From positions 1 to 32,076 of the forward strand of contig DXBY01000132.1 of NCBI GenBank assembly GCA_019116305.1: a DNA stretch of 32,076 nt, read 5' to 3'. Within the stretch, counting starts at the first letter, position 1; every line of letters starts with the position of its first letter. Below are positions 6,856-14,610 of the stretch, piece by piece. Position numbers and translations under genes: made by a program. The notes beneath the pieces were generated by a model. That model was not told the origin of the DNA and made no database searches. It saw only the letters and a list, made by a program, of their open reading frames with translations. The DNA is from Candidatus Ruania gallistercoris (GTDB lineage: Bacteria; Actinomycetota; Actinomycetes; Actinomycetales; Beutenbergiaceae).

Positions 6856-7899
6856 ATGGGGAGCAAGGAGTCGGTTGCCGGTCGACGACGTTTGCGGCTC
6901 GTGGTCCGCCGTGGCGTGCTCGCCGGGGGTGGTGCTCTCGTGCTGTTCTGTGCGGGGTTCGCTGGGCTGAACATTGCGCTCCTGAGTAGCGATTCACCGG
7001 TCGGTCACTGGCGCAGCGACGAAGCGGAGCAGGAGTACGAGCAGCTGTATGAGCAGACGATGGAGCTGCTGCCGGAGCCGGCAGAGCACCTAGACGTCCG
7101 GACCCGCTTCGGAACGGTGCGCGTCTACGTGTTCGAACCGCAGGCATCGCCGCCGGGAGGCGATGGTCGCGCTCCTGTGGTCCTGCTTCCCGGTTTCGGC
7201 GGGCCAGCCGTAACCTGGTATGCGAGCATCGCCGATCTGGCTGCTGAGCGGCCGGTGATCGCTGTCGACACCCTGGGCATGGCTGGCATGTCTGAGCAGG
7301 TCGAACCGATCGCGTCAGCTGACGATCAGGTCCGCTGGCTGCACGACGTGCTCACCGAGCTCGACGTTGATCGCGTCCACCTGGCGGGATTCTCATTCGG
7401 CGGATTGACCGCCGCAACTGTCGCATCCCAACACCCCGATCTCGTGGCCAGCCTCACGCTCCTCGACCCCGCCTATGTGTTCGCGCCAGTGAACAAGCGG
7501 TTCCTGGTGGGCGGGTTCGTCGCCAGCTTCCCGCTGATGCCAGACTCCTACGCGAGCTGGTACACCAGCTGGATCTCCGGGGGCACGGACGCGGCCAGAA
7601 GCAGCCCCCTCGCGGGCCTTCTCGACCACGGCCGACGCCACTACGCGACCACGCTCCCGGTACCCGAACAACTCCCCACCAGCACACTCGCTGAAATCGA
7701 GACGCCGACCCTCGCGGTGCTCGCCGGACAAAGCGTGGTCCATGACCCACAAGAGGCCGCCGAGACCGCAGCCACGATGCCCAATGTGCGGGTCCGGATA
7801 GAGCCCGACGCGTCTCACGCCGTCCACATCGAGCGCCATGACGCCCTCCTCCCGGTGATCTCGTCGTTCATCGCTAGCCACGACGGAGACGGCTCATGA
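6856..7899 (+). CDS. Membrane-anchored alpha/beta-hydrolase
   Basis: The 347-residue protein begins with a basic stretch and one hydrophobic helix (about 20-43), so it is probably membrane-anchored with the catalytic domain outside. The alpha/beta-hydrolase fold has the oxyanion strand 'VVLLPGFGG' (108-116), nucleophile elbow 'GFSFGG' with Ser180, a possible acid Asp297 in 'VVHDPQEA', and a catalytic His at 321 or 324 in 'ASHAVHIE'. It could be an esterase, lipase or C-C hydrolase; the substrate is unknown. The ATG at 6856 is preferred to 6844 because GGAGG sits at 6846-6850. It overlaps the DUF3995 gene by 4 bases (ATGA), so the two are translationally coupled under the TetR operators. Confidence 0.87.
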   Translation: MGSKESVAGRRRLRLVVRRGVLAGGGALVLFCAGFAGLNIALLSSDSPVGHWRSDEAEQEYEQLYEQTMELLPEPAEHLDVRTRFGTVRVYVFEPQASPPGGDGRAPVVLLPGFGGPAVTWYASIADLAAERPVIAVDTLGMAGMSEQVEPIASADDQVRWLHDVLTELDVDRVHLAGFSFGGLTAATVASQHPDLVASLTLLDPAYVFAPVNKRFLVGGFVASFPLMPDSYASWYTSWISGGTDAARSSPLAGLLDHGRRHYATTLPVPEQLPTSTLAEIETPTLAVLAGQSVVHDPQEAAETAATMPNVRVRIEPDASHAVHIERHDALLPVISSFIASHDGDGS

Positions 7900-8459
7900 C
7901 CCAAGGCCAGAGGCAGCGGTGGAACCTGCGGGCGACGATCGGCGTCCTGGCCTGGATGGTGCTGTTCGCCGGGGTGCACGTCTACTGGGAACTCGGCGGA
8001 ACCCTCGGGTTCGGAGATGCCGAGAAGACCACACCCGAGGTCGACTCGATCGCGACCGTGGCCTTTACCGTGGCGATCCTCCTGGCATTCTCGGCAGGGC
8101 TTGGCCTGGTCATCCTGTCCATGTCCCCCTGTCGGCACAAGCTGCCCCTGTGGGTCATGACCGGATACTCAGCGACAGCGACCGTTGTGCTGTGCGCCAG
8201 AGGAGTGAGCGGCCTCGTAGACACGTGGCTACGAGAAGCCGGTCTCGCCGACGGCGGAGTGTCCGGCCTGACCTACCAGCAGATCTACGGGGTGGCCGAC
8301 CCGAGCATGGCGACGCTCGGGGCCTCGCACCTCATGGACATCAACTTTGTGGCCGGCGGAATCCTCTTCGGTCTCCTCTTCATCACCCGCGAACGCATGC
8401 GCACCAAGCCCACGAGGCACGAGCAGCCCACGTCACACGCTGAAAGCGCGACACCATGA
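7896..8459 (+). CDS. DUF3995-type integral membrane protein
   Basis: The protein is 187 residues with four predicted membrane helices (about 14-33, 50-72, 84-102, 140-163) and a charged C-terminal tail. The first helix carries 'AGVHVYWELGGTLG', close to the 'H.YW.LGG' pattern I associate with DUF3995 proteins. Biochemical function is unknown. The ATG overlaps the hydrolase stop (ATGA), making a two-gene operon controlled by the divergent TetR protein. A hairpin at 8515-8543 may end the transcript. Confidence 0.8.
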   Translation: MTQGQRQRWNLRATIGVLAWMVLFAGVHVYWELGGTLGFGDAEKTTPEVDSIATVAFTVAILLAFSAGLGLVILSMSPCRHKLPLWVMTGYSATATVVLCARGVSGLVDTWLREAGLADGGVSGLTYQQIYGVADPSMATLGASHLMDINFVAGGILFGLLFITRERMRTKPTRHEQPTSHAESATP

Positions 8460-8514
8460 TCCCGTTCGGCACCGCGGGACCATTCCTTCGGCACGTGATC
8501 GCCGCCACTGAGAG

Positions 8515-8543
8515 AGGACACGTCAGAGCTTGGGACGTGTCCT
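8515..8543 (+). terminator. Strong hairpin after the DUF3995 gene
   Basis: A perfect 10-bp stem, AGGACACGTC (8515-8524) with GACGTGTCCT (8534-8543), around a 9-nt loop, lies 56 bases after the DUF3995 stop. No T-run follows. It may be a terminator, or alternatively the end of the neighbouring IS5-type element. Confidence 0.6.
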
Positions 8544-8612
8544 GTCAGTGTGGTGGGTCTGTCCTGGGCGTGGGTGCTGCTCATGCGTTCTGAGGGCTGT
8601 TAAGCCTGGGGC

Positions 8613-8753
8613 ATGCCTGGACGAGGAGAGCTCACGGACCGCGCCTGGAAGGAGATCGAACCGCTGCTTCCAGCCAACGGCAATGGACGTCGGTGGCGCG
8701 ACCATCGGCAGGCAATCAACGGCATCCTGTCGCGGTCGAGGGTCTCGGTGTAG
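8613..8753 (+). pseudogene. IS5-family transposase, N-terminal fragment
   Basis: A 46-codon open frame starts at the ATG at 8613. It gives 'MPGRGELTDRAWKEIEPLLP' and then 'GRRWRDHRQAINGIL', the standard opening of IS5-family (IS427-type) transposases. The next expected residues, 'WR.R.GAPWRDLP', are replaced by an unrelated 'SRSRVSV' and a stop at 8751-8753. The gene has lost everything after about residue 40; no catalytic DDE residues remain. The break at about 8735 is probably a deletion or recombination scar beside the MFS/ABC-F cluster. The rest of the 8460-8815 gap, apart from the hairpin, holds nothing recognisable. Confidence 0.85.
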
Positions 8754-8815
8754 ACCTCGAGTAGGTCCGCTTCGGCGCCGGGGACAGTCCGCAGACCTCG
8801 GCGACGTCGTCCCGT

Positions 8816-10081
8816 TCAGGAGTCGAGACGGCGCTCCCATTCCGTTGCGCGCATCCGGCCCGCAGCGAGCGCGACGAGAGCGATCGCCACCGGGATGATC
8901 CCGACGACGACGACGATCGTCTCGATCGGGACGATCAGCGACAGCGGCCCGGCGACGGCGATCGAGACAGGCATGAAGGCGATCGAGACGAAGAAGTCGA
9001 GGCTCGCGACTCTTCCGATCATCTCGAGCGGCACCAACCGTTGGAGCAGAGTCCCCCAGATCACTACGCCGGCTCCGGTGGCCGCCCCGACGGCGAACAG
9101 CGCTGCCAGCATCGCGATCAAGTCGGTCTCGAAGCCGAGTATCACGAGAGGGAGCGTGCCCCCGCCCCAGCAGAGCAGCATGAACGTCAGGTAGCGCCGC
9201 GGAAGCTTCAACGATGACACGACCAGGGAGCCGACGGCACCGCCGATGCCGTAAGCGGCCAGGAGGAAGCCGAACGAGGACTCGGCGTCGACGAAGCGGT
9301 CGCGGGTGAGGAAAGGCAGGAGTACCTCGATCGGACCCTGGATGATGAGCGCGAGCGAGGAACCGAAGATCAGCGTCCACAGCAGCCAGCGCGTACGCAG
9401 CACATATCCGACTCCGGCGCGAAGGTCGGTCCACATGCTCGTGCGCTCCTCGGGCAGCACCGGTCTGGTCGGCCCCTCGCGTCGGCTCAGGAAGAGCGTG
9501 ATGACGAAGGCGATCGCGTACGAGCCGGCGACCAAGGCCGCCCCTACCGCGGGGAAGAACGCGCCGACGACGATCCCGCCGAGCGCCGGGCCGAGGCCCT
9601 GCCCCATCGAGGGACGGAGGGCACCTTCGAGCCCGTTCGCGGCGAGGAGTTGCGCGGGTGGGAGCACCTCGGGCAGGTACGCGCTGTATGCGGGGTAGAA
9701 GAACGCGCTGCCGGCACCCATGACGAGCGACGCGAGTCCGACGTGCCAGAGTTCGATCATCCCGCTCAGGGACAGCACCGCGACGGCGGTCATCATCGCC
9801 GCAGTGCAGCCCTGGACGGTGATGAGGATGCGACGCTTCGAGAAGCGATCTGCGACCACGCCGCCGACGATCGAAAAGGCGAACAGTCCCAGGCTCATTC
9901 CCGTCGCCACCGCCGAGAGCACAACGGGGCTGTCGTCGAGGGCGAGCACCTGGAAGACCATCACGATCGTCCACATCCCGGTGCCGAACACCTCGATGGC
10001 GACCGCGGCGAAGAGGAGACGGTAGTCCCGCGTCGCCAGCGGGCGGAGCGTGCGTAGACGGCCGGAGGTCCGGCCGCTCAC
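8816..10081 (-). CDS. MFS drug-exporter-like permease
   Basis: The 421-residue protein has about 12 hydrophobic helices and the MFS loop motif '[12 protein letters not shown]' between helices 2 and 3. Other family marks are '[20 protein letters not shown]' and '[13 protein letters not shown]', typical of the MFS_3/enterobactin-exporter-like group of multidrug efflux proteins. The GTG start at 10081 shares GTGA with the stop of the upstream ABC-F gene, so the pair is translationally coupled. Frame continues upstream to 10129 inside the ABC-F gene, but the overlap start is far more likely. Coupling to an ABC-F protein suggests export of a ribosome-targeting antibiotic; the compound is unknown. 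Confidence 0.9.
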   Translation of the reverse strand: MSGRTSGRLRTLRPLATRDYRLLFAAVAIEVFGTGMWTIVMVFQVLALDDSPVVLSAVATGMSLGLFAFSIVGGVVADRFSKRRILITVQGCTAAMMTAVAVLSLSGMIELWHVGLASLVMGAGSAFFYPAYSAYLPEVLPPAQLLAANGLEGALRPSMGQGLGPALGGIVVGAFFPAVGAALVAGSYAIAFVITLFLSRREGPTRPVLPEERTSMWTDLRAGVGYVLRTRWLLWTLIFGSSLALIIQGPIEVLLPFLTRDRFVDAESSFGFLLAAYGIGGAVGSLVVSSLKLPRRYLTFMLLCWGGGTLPLVILGFETDLIAMLAALFAVGAATGAGVVIWGTLLQRLVPLEMIGRVASLDFFVSIAFMPVSIAVAGPLSLIVPIETIVVVVGIIPVAIALVALAAGRMRATEWERRLDS

Positions 10082-11733
10082 GCCCGCACCTCGCCTTCTG
10101 CCATCGCGGTCAGGTCGAACCGGGGCCACTCGTCGACGTCCCTCAGCAGCTGCCGGTCGTGGGACGAGACGACGACGGCCGCCTGGGTGGCGCCGAGCGC
10201 ATCGGTGAGTTCATCGACGAGCGCGATCGAGAGATGGTTCGTGGGTTCGTCGAGCAGGAGGAGATGCGGGCGCGCCGCGAGCACCAGCGCCAGATCGAGG
10301 CGGCGCTGCTGCCCCATGGAGAGCTCGCCCACACGCTTGCTCGCTTCGCGCGGGCGCAGCAGGCCGAGCTGCGACAACCCGACGGGCTCCGCGGCCCGCA
10401 GTGTGCCCGCGGCGACGAGCGCATCGACGTGCCGGGCAAAAACATCGCTCGCCCGCCGGTCCGGCGGCAGCGTCGTCTCCTGCCGGAGGAAACCCAGACG
10501 GGTGCCCTTCGGCATCCGGACCGTGCCGGTGTCGGGAGCGAGCTCACCCGCGGCCACGGTGAGCAGCGTCGATTTGCCCGCCCCGTTCGTACCGGTGACC
10601 ACCAGTCGTTCGCCACGTGAGAGCCGGAACGAGACGGGACCGACGAGCCGTCCGGTGACATGGACGTCGTCAACGCTGAGCAGCACCGCGCCGGACCGGG
10701 AGGACAGCTCCGGAAAACGGAACACCTGCGGCGGCTCGGGCACCGTCACGGCATGTGCCTCGAGGGCCTCCTGGCGCCGGTGCACGCTCTGCACCAGACC
10801 GCCCGCGCGCGTTGCCCTGCCGTGCTTGTTCGTGCCCTTGTCCGGCCGCCAACCCGAGACGAGGCGGTTCTGCGCGGCACTGAGGCTGTCCTGCAGCCGG
10901 GCCAGCTCCGCCTGCTGCCGCTCGTACTCCTGTTCCCAGCGTTCTCGCTCGGCAGCACGCCCCTCGCGGTAGCCGGTGTAGCCGTTGCCGTAGACGCGCG
11001 GACGACCGTCCGGCGTGGGGTCGAGGTCGACAACGGTGTCCGCCAGATCGGCGAGCAGCGCGCGATCGTGACTGACCACCACGACACCGCCGCTGCGGGT
11101 TCGCAGCCGTTCGGTCAGGTACTCGAGACCGCTGCGATCAAGGTGGTTGGTCGGCTCGTCGAGGAGCAGGAAGTCGTCGTCAGCCCCCAGTAGGCACGCC
11201 AGTCGAACGCGGTACCGTTGCCCCACGGAGAGCTCGGCGAGTGGCCGCGACATATCGGTTTCGGCGCGGAGTGCTTCGAGGGCGACCTGCACCCGCCGCT
11301 CCGCATCCCACGCGTCGAGCAGTTCTGCGCGTTCCAGTGCAGCCGCGTAGGCGTCCGCGGCTGCGTCGGTCTCGTCGGCGAGGGCCAGGGACGCGGCGTC
11401 GAGCTCCGCAAGAGCAGCGAGCGACTCCGCGATCGCGTCGGCGACAGCCTGCCCGACAGTGCGACTGTCGGCGGCGTCCATCTCCTGTTCAGCGAGGCCG
11501 AGCGTGCCGGTGCGCTGCACCGTGCCGCTGTCGGGCTGCAACATGCCGGCCAGGACGTGCAGGAGCGTCGTCTTTCCTGTTCCATTCTCGCCCACGATCG
11601 CGATCCGCGACGAGGGTGTGACGACCAGGTCGACGTGATCCAGAACCTGGGTGATGCCCCGCATGACGCAGACGTCAGCGGCGAGGAGTTGCGCGCGATG
11701 GCGCGCGGGTAGGCAGTGGGTGGGGGTGAGCAT
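10078..11733 (-). CDS. ABC-F family ribosome-protection ATPase (antibiotic-resistance type)
   Basis: The 551-residue protein has two ABC domains and no membrane helices. Domain 1 has Walker A 'GENGTGKTT' (48-56), signature 'LSVGQ' (168-172) and Walker B '[10 protein letters not shown]' (189-198). Domain 2 has 'GTNGAGKST' (381-389), 'LSMGQ' (471-475) and '[11 protein letters not shown]' (491-501). The linker between them (about 255-330) is charged and helical, rich in Arg, Glu and Gln, as in ABC-F proteins that enter the ribosomal E site and dislodge antibiotics. Housekeeping EttA-type function is less likely given the MFS partner and TetR neighbour. The ATG at 11733 has AAGGA upstream. Drug class cannot be read from sequence. 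Confidence 0.9.
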   Translation of the reverse strand: MLTPTHCLPARHRAQLLAADVCVMRGITQVLDHVDLVVTPSSRIAIVGENGTGKTTLLHVLAGMLQPDSGTVQRTGTLGLAEQEMDAADSRTVGQAVADAIAESLAALAELDAASLALADETDAAADAYAAALERAELLDAWDAERRVQVALEALRAETDMSRPLAELSVGQRYRVRLACLLGADDDFLLLDEPTNHLDRSGLEYLTERLRTRSGGVVVVSHDRALLADLADTVVDLDPTPDGRPRVYGNGYTGYREGRAAERERWEQEYERQQAELARLQDSLSAAQNRLVSGWRPDKGTNKHGRATRAGGLVQSVHRRQEALEAHAVTVPEPPQVFRFPELSSRSGAVLLSVDDVHVTGRLVGPVSFRLSRGERLVVTGTNGAGKSTLLTVAAGELAPDTGTVRMPKGTRLGFLRQETTLPPDRRASDVFARHVDALVAAGTLRAAEPVGLSQLGLLRPREASKRVGELSMGQQRRLDLALVLAARPHLLLLDEPTNHLSIALVDELTDALGATQAAVVVSSHDRQLLRDVDEWPRFDLTAMAEGEVRA

Positions 11734-11901
11734 GCAAGTCCTTCGAGACGGCGCACCTCAAGCGCAAGGCAGGAGGACACGCGAAATGACGGCGACCTCA
11801 GGGGTCAGAACGAGCGGCCGCCGCGGCCTCGGAGATACTCAACGAGCGCGGTAGGCCTGCTCAGCCGTCACAGGAAGTACAAATGCATGGGCATCAGTGT
11901 A
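11734..11901 (-). promoter_or_regulatory. ABC-F leader region with candidate leader peptide
   Basis: The 181-base gap before the ABC-F gene contains a possible -10, TACACT (11896-11901, leftward), with no clear -35. Seven bases later is a tiny frame, ATG at 11888 to TGA at 11868, encoding MHLYFL (or MPMHLYFL from 11894). A second short frame, GTG to TGA (leftward, about 11873-11841), would encode a 10-residue peptide ending 'AYRAR'. A GC-rich imperfect hairpin around 11810-11832 follows. Such layouts occur in attenuators of ribosome-protection genes, but this one is inferred. Confidence 0.35.
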
Positions 11902-11914
11902 GCGCACGACCACG

Positions 11915-12499
11915 TCAGAGCAGGCGGCGCAGCGAGGCCTCCCAGAGCTTGCGGCTCTCCTGCGCAGGTCGTGCCCCCTCGGTGATCTCCACGGCGAGCG
12001 AGAGGTAGAGACCGACGAGGATCTGCGGGCGGAGGTCGGTGGTGTCGTCGGGATCGATGCCGAGACGCTTGATGTAGGCGTCGCGCAAGCGGCGACCGAG
12101 TGACTCATGCAGGTGGGCAAGCTGTCGCTGCACACGAGCGTCGTCACCCAGCCGGGCTCGGACCGCCTGCCGCCGCCGGTCGAGGTCGGTGGTGGGAATC
12201 GCGAACAACTGACCGGCCGCCCAGTTCAGCGTCTCGATGGCGTCCAAGTGCTCCGGTGCGGTGCGGACGAGGTCGGCGAGGTACTGGGTGTAATCGTCGC
12301 CGAAGAGCGTGAGCTCCTTGTAGGGGAAGTAGCGGAAGAAGCTGCGCTGGGACACCCCGGCACGCTCGACGATGTCCTCGACCTTCGTCCCCTCGTAGCC
12401 GCGTTCTTCGTACAGCTCGATCGCCGCAGTCTGGATGGCCAGCCGGGTGGCGGTCTTGTGTCGAACGCGCGCACCACCCTGGTCGGCCATCACACCCAT
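11915..12499 (-). CDS. TetR-family transcriptional regulator of the resistance cluster
   Basis: The 194-residue protein has a TetR helix-turn-helix at about residues 15-62 ('IELYEERGYEGTKVEDIVER' then 'AGVSQRSFFRYFPYKELTLF') and a C-terminal helical domain with 'TDLRPQILVGLYLSLAVEI', typical of the MftR-like C-terminal type. ATGs at 12499, 12490 and 12523 are all possible; none has a strong ribosome site. It lies 181 bases upstream of the ABC-F gene on the same strand and diverges from the phosphatase-like gene, so it could regulate either. Repeats in the divergent gap (12519-12560) are candidate operators. Confidence 0.88.
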   Translation of the reverse strand: MGVMADQGGARVRHKTATRLAIQTAAIELYEERGYEGTKVEDIVERAGVSQRSFFRYFPYKELTLFGDDYTQYLADLVRTAPEHLDAIETLNWAAGQLFAIPTTDLDRRRQAVRARLGDDARVQRQLAHLHESLGRRLRDAYIKRLGIDPDDTTDLRPQILVGLYLSLAVEITEGARPAQESRKLWEASLRRLL

Positions 12500-12518
12500 G
12501 AGGACCACCGTAGACGAA

Positions 12519-12560
12519 TTCATCCGTCGTTCATCCGACCGCAAACTGGCATATGTGCCA
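12519..12560. promoter_or_regulatory. Candidate operator sites between TetR and phosphatase genes
   Basis: TTCATCCG occurs twice in direct orientation, at 12519-12526 and 12530-12537, 11 bases apart (one helical turn). A 14-bp palindrome, TGGCA-TATG-TGCCA, follows at 12547-12560. The palindrome covers the first possible ATG (12553) of the phosphatase gene, which argues for a later start. Confidence 0.5.
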
Positions 12561-12570
12561 CTTCTGCATC

Positions 12571-13356
12571 ATGAAGGGCATGCACACTCTGGTCCCGCCG
12601 AACTGGCGCCCGCTGCCGCTCCTGGGTCCGCACGCCGCACGTGAACACGCGCTGTACCGTGCCGCCGCGCTCAGCCATGCCACCCCGGCCGAGCTCACCG
12701 AGTGCCCGGATGACTTGGTCTGGCTCGATCTGCGTACCCGCGGAGAACTCGAGGCGGAAGCCACGGAGCACGTGCCGGCGGCCTGGGCGCACGTGCACGC
12801 ACCATTCCTGGAGATCGAGGTCCAGGCCGGCCAGGAAGCCGACACCCTGGAGGGCCTCATCAACGGCACCACTACGTTCGGCGACCACTACTGCCACATG
12901 CTGGATGCCGCCACCGCGAATATCGCCCACGTCCTGCGCACGATCGGCTCGACCGAGCGCGCAGTCGTCATCGCCTGCCAGGGTGGTCGCGACCGCACCG
13001 GCCTGATCTCGGCAATCCTGCTGCTCATCGCGGGGGCGCCACCGCAGGTCGCGATCGACGATTACCTGCGCACCAACGAAGACCTACGAGAGAACCTTCA
13101 GCGCCAGCCGGGCGGGGAGCAGACCCAGGAACTGTTCACCAAGCTCGACCTCGTCTGCCGCCCCGCGGACATCGCGCAAGCGATCGACCACCTGGCCGGT
13201 CGCGGAGGCATCCGGGCATACCTCGCAGATCACGTCAGCGCCACGGACTACGACCGGCTCGCCCGGAACATTCGTATGCGGCTCGGCCTGGAGCCGGCGC
13301 CATCAGTCCCCTCCCATCCCGTCACTGCCCTCACGGATAAGGAACCGGCACCATGA
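12571..13356 (+). CDS. Tyrosine-phosphatase-like protein (dual-specificity / LipA type)
   Basis: About 261 residues. The active-site loop 'ACQGGRDRTG' carries the CX5R signature (Cys136 and Arg142 from this start), matching the 'HC..GKDRTG' loop of bacterial Y_phosphatase3/MptpB-like enzymes; the usual His before Cys is Ala here. An upstream 'VWLDLRTRGELEAEA' matches the 'DLR...E' strand of the family. The C-terminus is helical. Substrates could be phosphoproteins or phosphoinositides. Starts at 12553, 12571 or 12580 are possible; none has a good ribosome site. The stop overlaps the ATG of the truncated binding-protein gene (ATGA), so the gene once headed a peptide-transporter operon. Confidence 0.82.
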   Translation: MKGMHTLVPPNWRPLPLLGPHAAREHALYRAAALSHATPAELTECPDDLVWLDLRTRGELEAEATEHVPAAWAHVHAPFLEIEVQAGQEADTLEGLINGTTTFGDHYCHMLDAATANIAHVLRTIGSTERAVVIACQGGRDRTGLISAILLLIAGAPPQVAIDDYLRTNEDLRENLQRQPGGEQTQELFTKLDLVCRPADIAQAIDHLAGRGGIRAYLADHVSATDYDRLARNIRMRLGLEPAPSVPSHPVTALTDKEPAP

Positions 13357-13601
13357 CACGCAGACCCCTCGGCACGGCAGCGATGGCCGCCGTGCTGGTC
13401 GCAGGACTCGCAGGATGCGCCGCGGATGCCGGAGGCGCCCTCGAGCACGACGCATCGGCCGTCACCGGCGGCACGATCCGCATCGGGCTCGACATCGAGG
13501 TCTCCTCGGTCGACCCGTTCAGTCCATGCCGTCCGGGGGATCGACTTCGCAGTGGAGGCGGGGGCCACCATGGGCATCGTCGGCGAATCCGGCTCCGGTA
13601 A
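13353..13601 (+). pseudogene. Peptide-ABC-transporter binding lipoprotein, N-terminal fragment
   Basis: The first ~57 residues are normal for a family-5 solute-binding lipoprotein: signal peptide with lipobox 'LAGC', then 'GGTIRIGLDIEVSSVDPF', the family's opening strand. At about 13520-13526 similarity stops and the frame enters OppF coding DNA out of phase ('CRPGDRLRSGG...'), ending at a TAA at 13599-13601. More than 400 residues are missing. ATG overlaps the phosphatase stop. The fragment may still be secreted and lipidated but cannot bind peptide. Confidence 0.85.
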
Positions 13602-14313
13602 GTCCACGACGGCCAGAGCGATCGCGGGACTCGTGCCGCTCACGCGCGGGTCGGTCCGGTTCCGGGGCCGCCCCGTGCGTCACCGTCCGGGCAAGGGCGG
13701 CGTGCAGATGATCTTCCAGGATCCGATCGCCTCCCTGAACCCGCACCGGCACGTGCGCGACGTCGTCGCCGAGCCCTTGGTCATCACCGGGATCAAGCGA
13801 CAGGCCGCACGCCTGCCAGCCGAGCAGGCGCTGTCGGATGTGGGTCTCGATCCGGACGTCTTCGGCGCCCGCCGCGCGCATCAGCTCAGCGGCGGCCAGG
13901 CGCAGCGGGTGGCGATCGCACGCGCCCTGCTCGCCCGACCTGCGTTGCTCATCGCCGACGAACCCGTCTCCGGGCTGGACGTCTCGGTCCAGGCCGGGAT
14001 CATCAACCTGCTTCATCGCAGCACGGCGGAGCAGGGAACGGCGTTGCTGTTCGTCTCACACGACCTCAGCGTGGTGCGTTCCCTGTGCCAGAGCGTGCTG
14101 GTGCTCTATCAAGGACAGGCCCGCGAGCAGGGACACTGCTCAGATGTCCTGGACAACCCCCAGCACCCCTACACGCGGGCACTGATTGCCTCGGTCCCGG
14201 AACCGGGCCGCAGCCTTGCTCAGATCCCCGTCCCAGAGTCACGGGATGGTGGCCGCCTCGCTATCGCGACGAACCGTTCGCCTTCCGCCGCAGCCACAGG
14301 ACGACCGCAGTGA
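13522..14313 (+). pseudogene. OppF/DppF-type peptide-transporter ATPase, 5'- and 3'-truncated
   Basis: The coding frame picks up inside the ATPase at 'VHAVRGIDFAVEAG', followed by Walker A 'GESGSGKST', Q-loop 'MIFQDPIASLNP', signature 'LSGGQAQRVAIARAL', Walker B 'LLIADEPVSGLD' and H-loop 'FVSHDLSVV'. The nucleotide-binding core and the oligopeptide-type 'HPYTRALIASVPEP' tail are present, but the first ~25-35 residues are gone and no start codon with a ribosome site exists; the first in-frame ATG (13570) would omit the A-loop strand. After about 14230 the tail ('SRDGGRLAIATNRSP...') runs through the 3' half of a gene on the other strand. Permease genes and the partner OppD are absent. Probably nonfunctional. 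Confidence 0.82.
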
Positions 14314-14425
14314 TCGCGAGCAGGATGATGGCCACGAAGGTCAACCAGCGCAGCCCCCTGATCACCATCCCGAGCACCGACAGCACCAGCCATGCGATCA
14401 GCAGGAACGCCAGGAGACCACCCAT
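14261..14425 (-). CDS. Small membrane protein, 54 residues
   Basis: Read leftward from the ATG at 14425 to TAG at 14261-14263, this frame encodes a compact membrane protein: helix 1 'LLAFLLIAWLVLSVLGMVI', a short basic turn ('RGLRWL'), helix 2 'VAIILLAITAVVLWL', and a basic tail 'RRKANGSSR'. The hydrophobic-hairpin design, in-frame positive-inside charges and clean stop support a real gene. Its 3' end overlaps the OppF frame by 53 bases, which is best explained by that frame reading into native DNA. Homology is unknown to me. It would belong to the chromosome bordering the acquired region. Confidence 0.65.
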   Translation of the reverse strand: MGGLLAFLLIAWLVLSVLGMVIRGLRWLTFVAIILLAITAVVLWLRRKANGSSR

Positions 14426-14554
14426 GACGCGAGCATAAGGTTCCCGAGCCTGGCCTGCCCAGCCGCGCCTGCTGTACCGGAGCGCCAGGTGCCGGCAGGC
14501 TGGAAGTGGTGAGTCCCGCCGTCGAACGTCACATCCACTGGCTCACACCGGCGC

Positions 14555-14583
14555 GCCGGGCCGGGTGGTCCACCCGGCCCGGC
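14555..14583. terminator. Perfect 14-bp-arm palindrome, terminator of the epoxide hydrolase gene
   Basis: Arms 14555-14568 and 14570-14583 (GCCGGGCCGGGTGG and its complement) are perfect, with a single base between them. It lies 28 bases beyond the epoxide hydrolase stop and could terminate transcripts from either side. No T-run. Confidence 0.75.
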
Positions 14584-14610
14584 CGCTCGCACACTCCTTC
14601 ACGCGCCGAC

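Noticed and set aside
9306-10057. Rightward open frames opposite the MFS gene, one resembling a Ser/Arg-rich protein
   Set aside because: They are antisense to a clear 12-helix transporter and lack motifs and ribosome sites.
5703-14425. Possible integrase attachment repeat matching the tRNA-Lys 3' end at the island's right edge
   Set aside because: I looked for GTTCGAGCCCCAC-like sequence around 14.2-14.5 kb and saw none; no integrase gene is present either.
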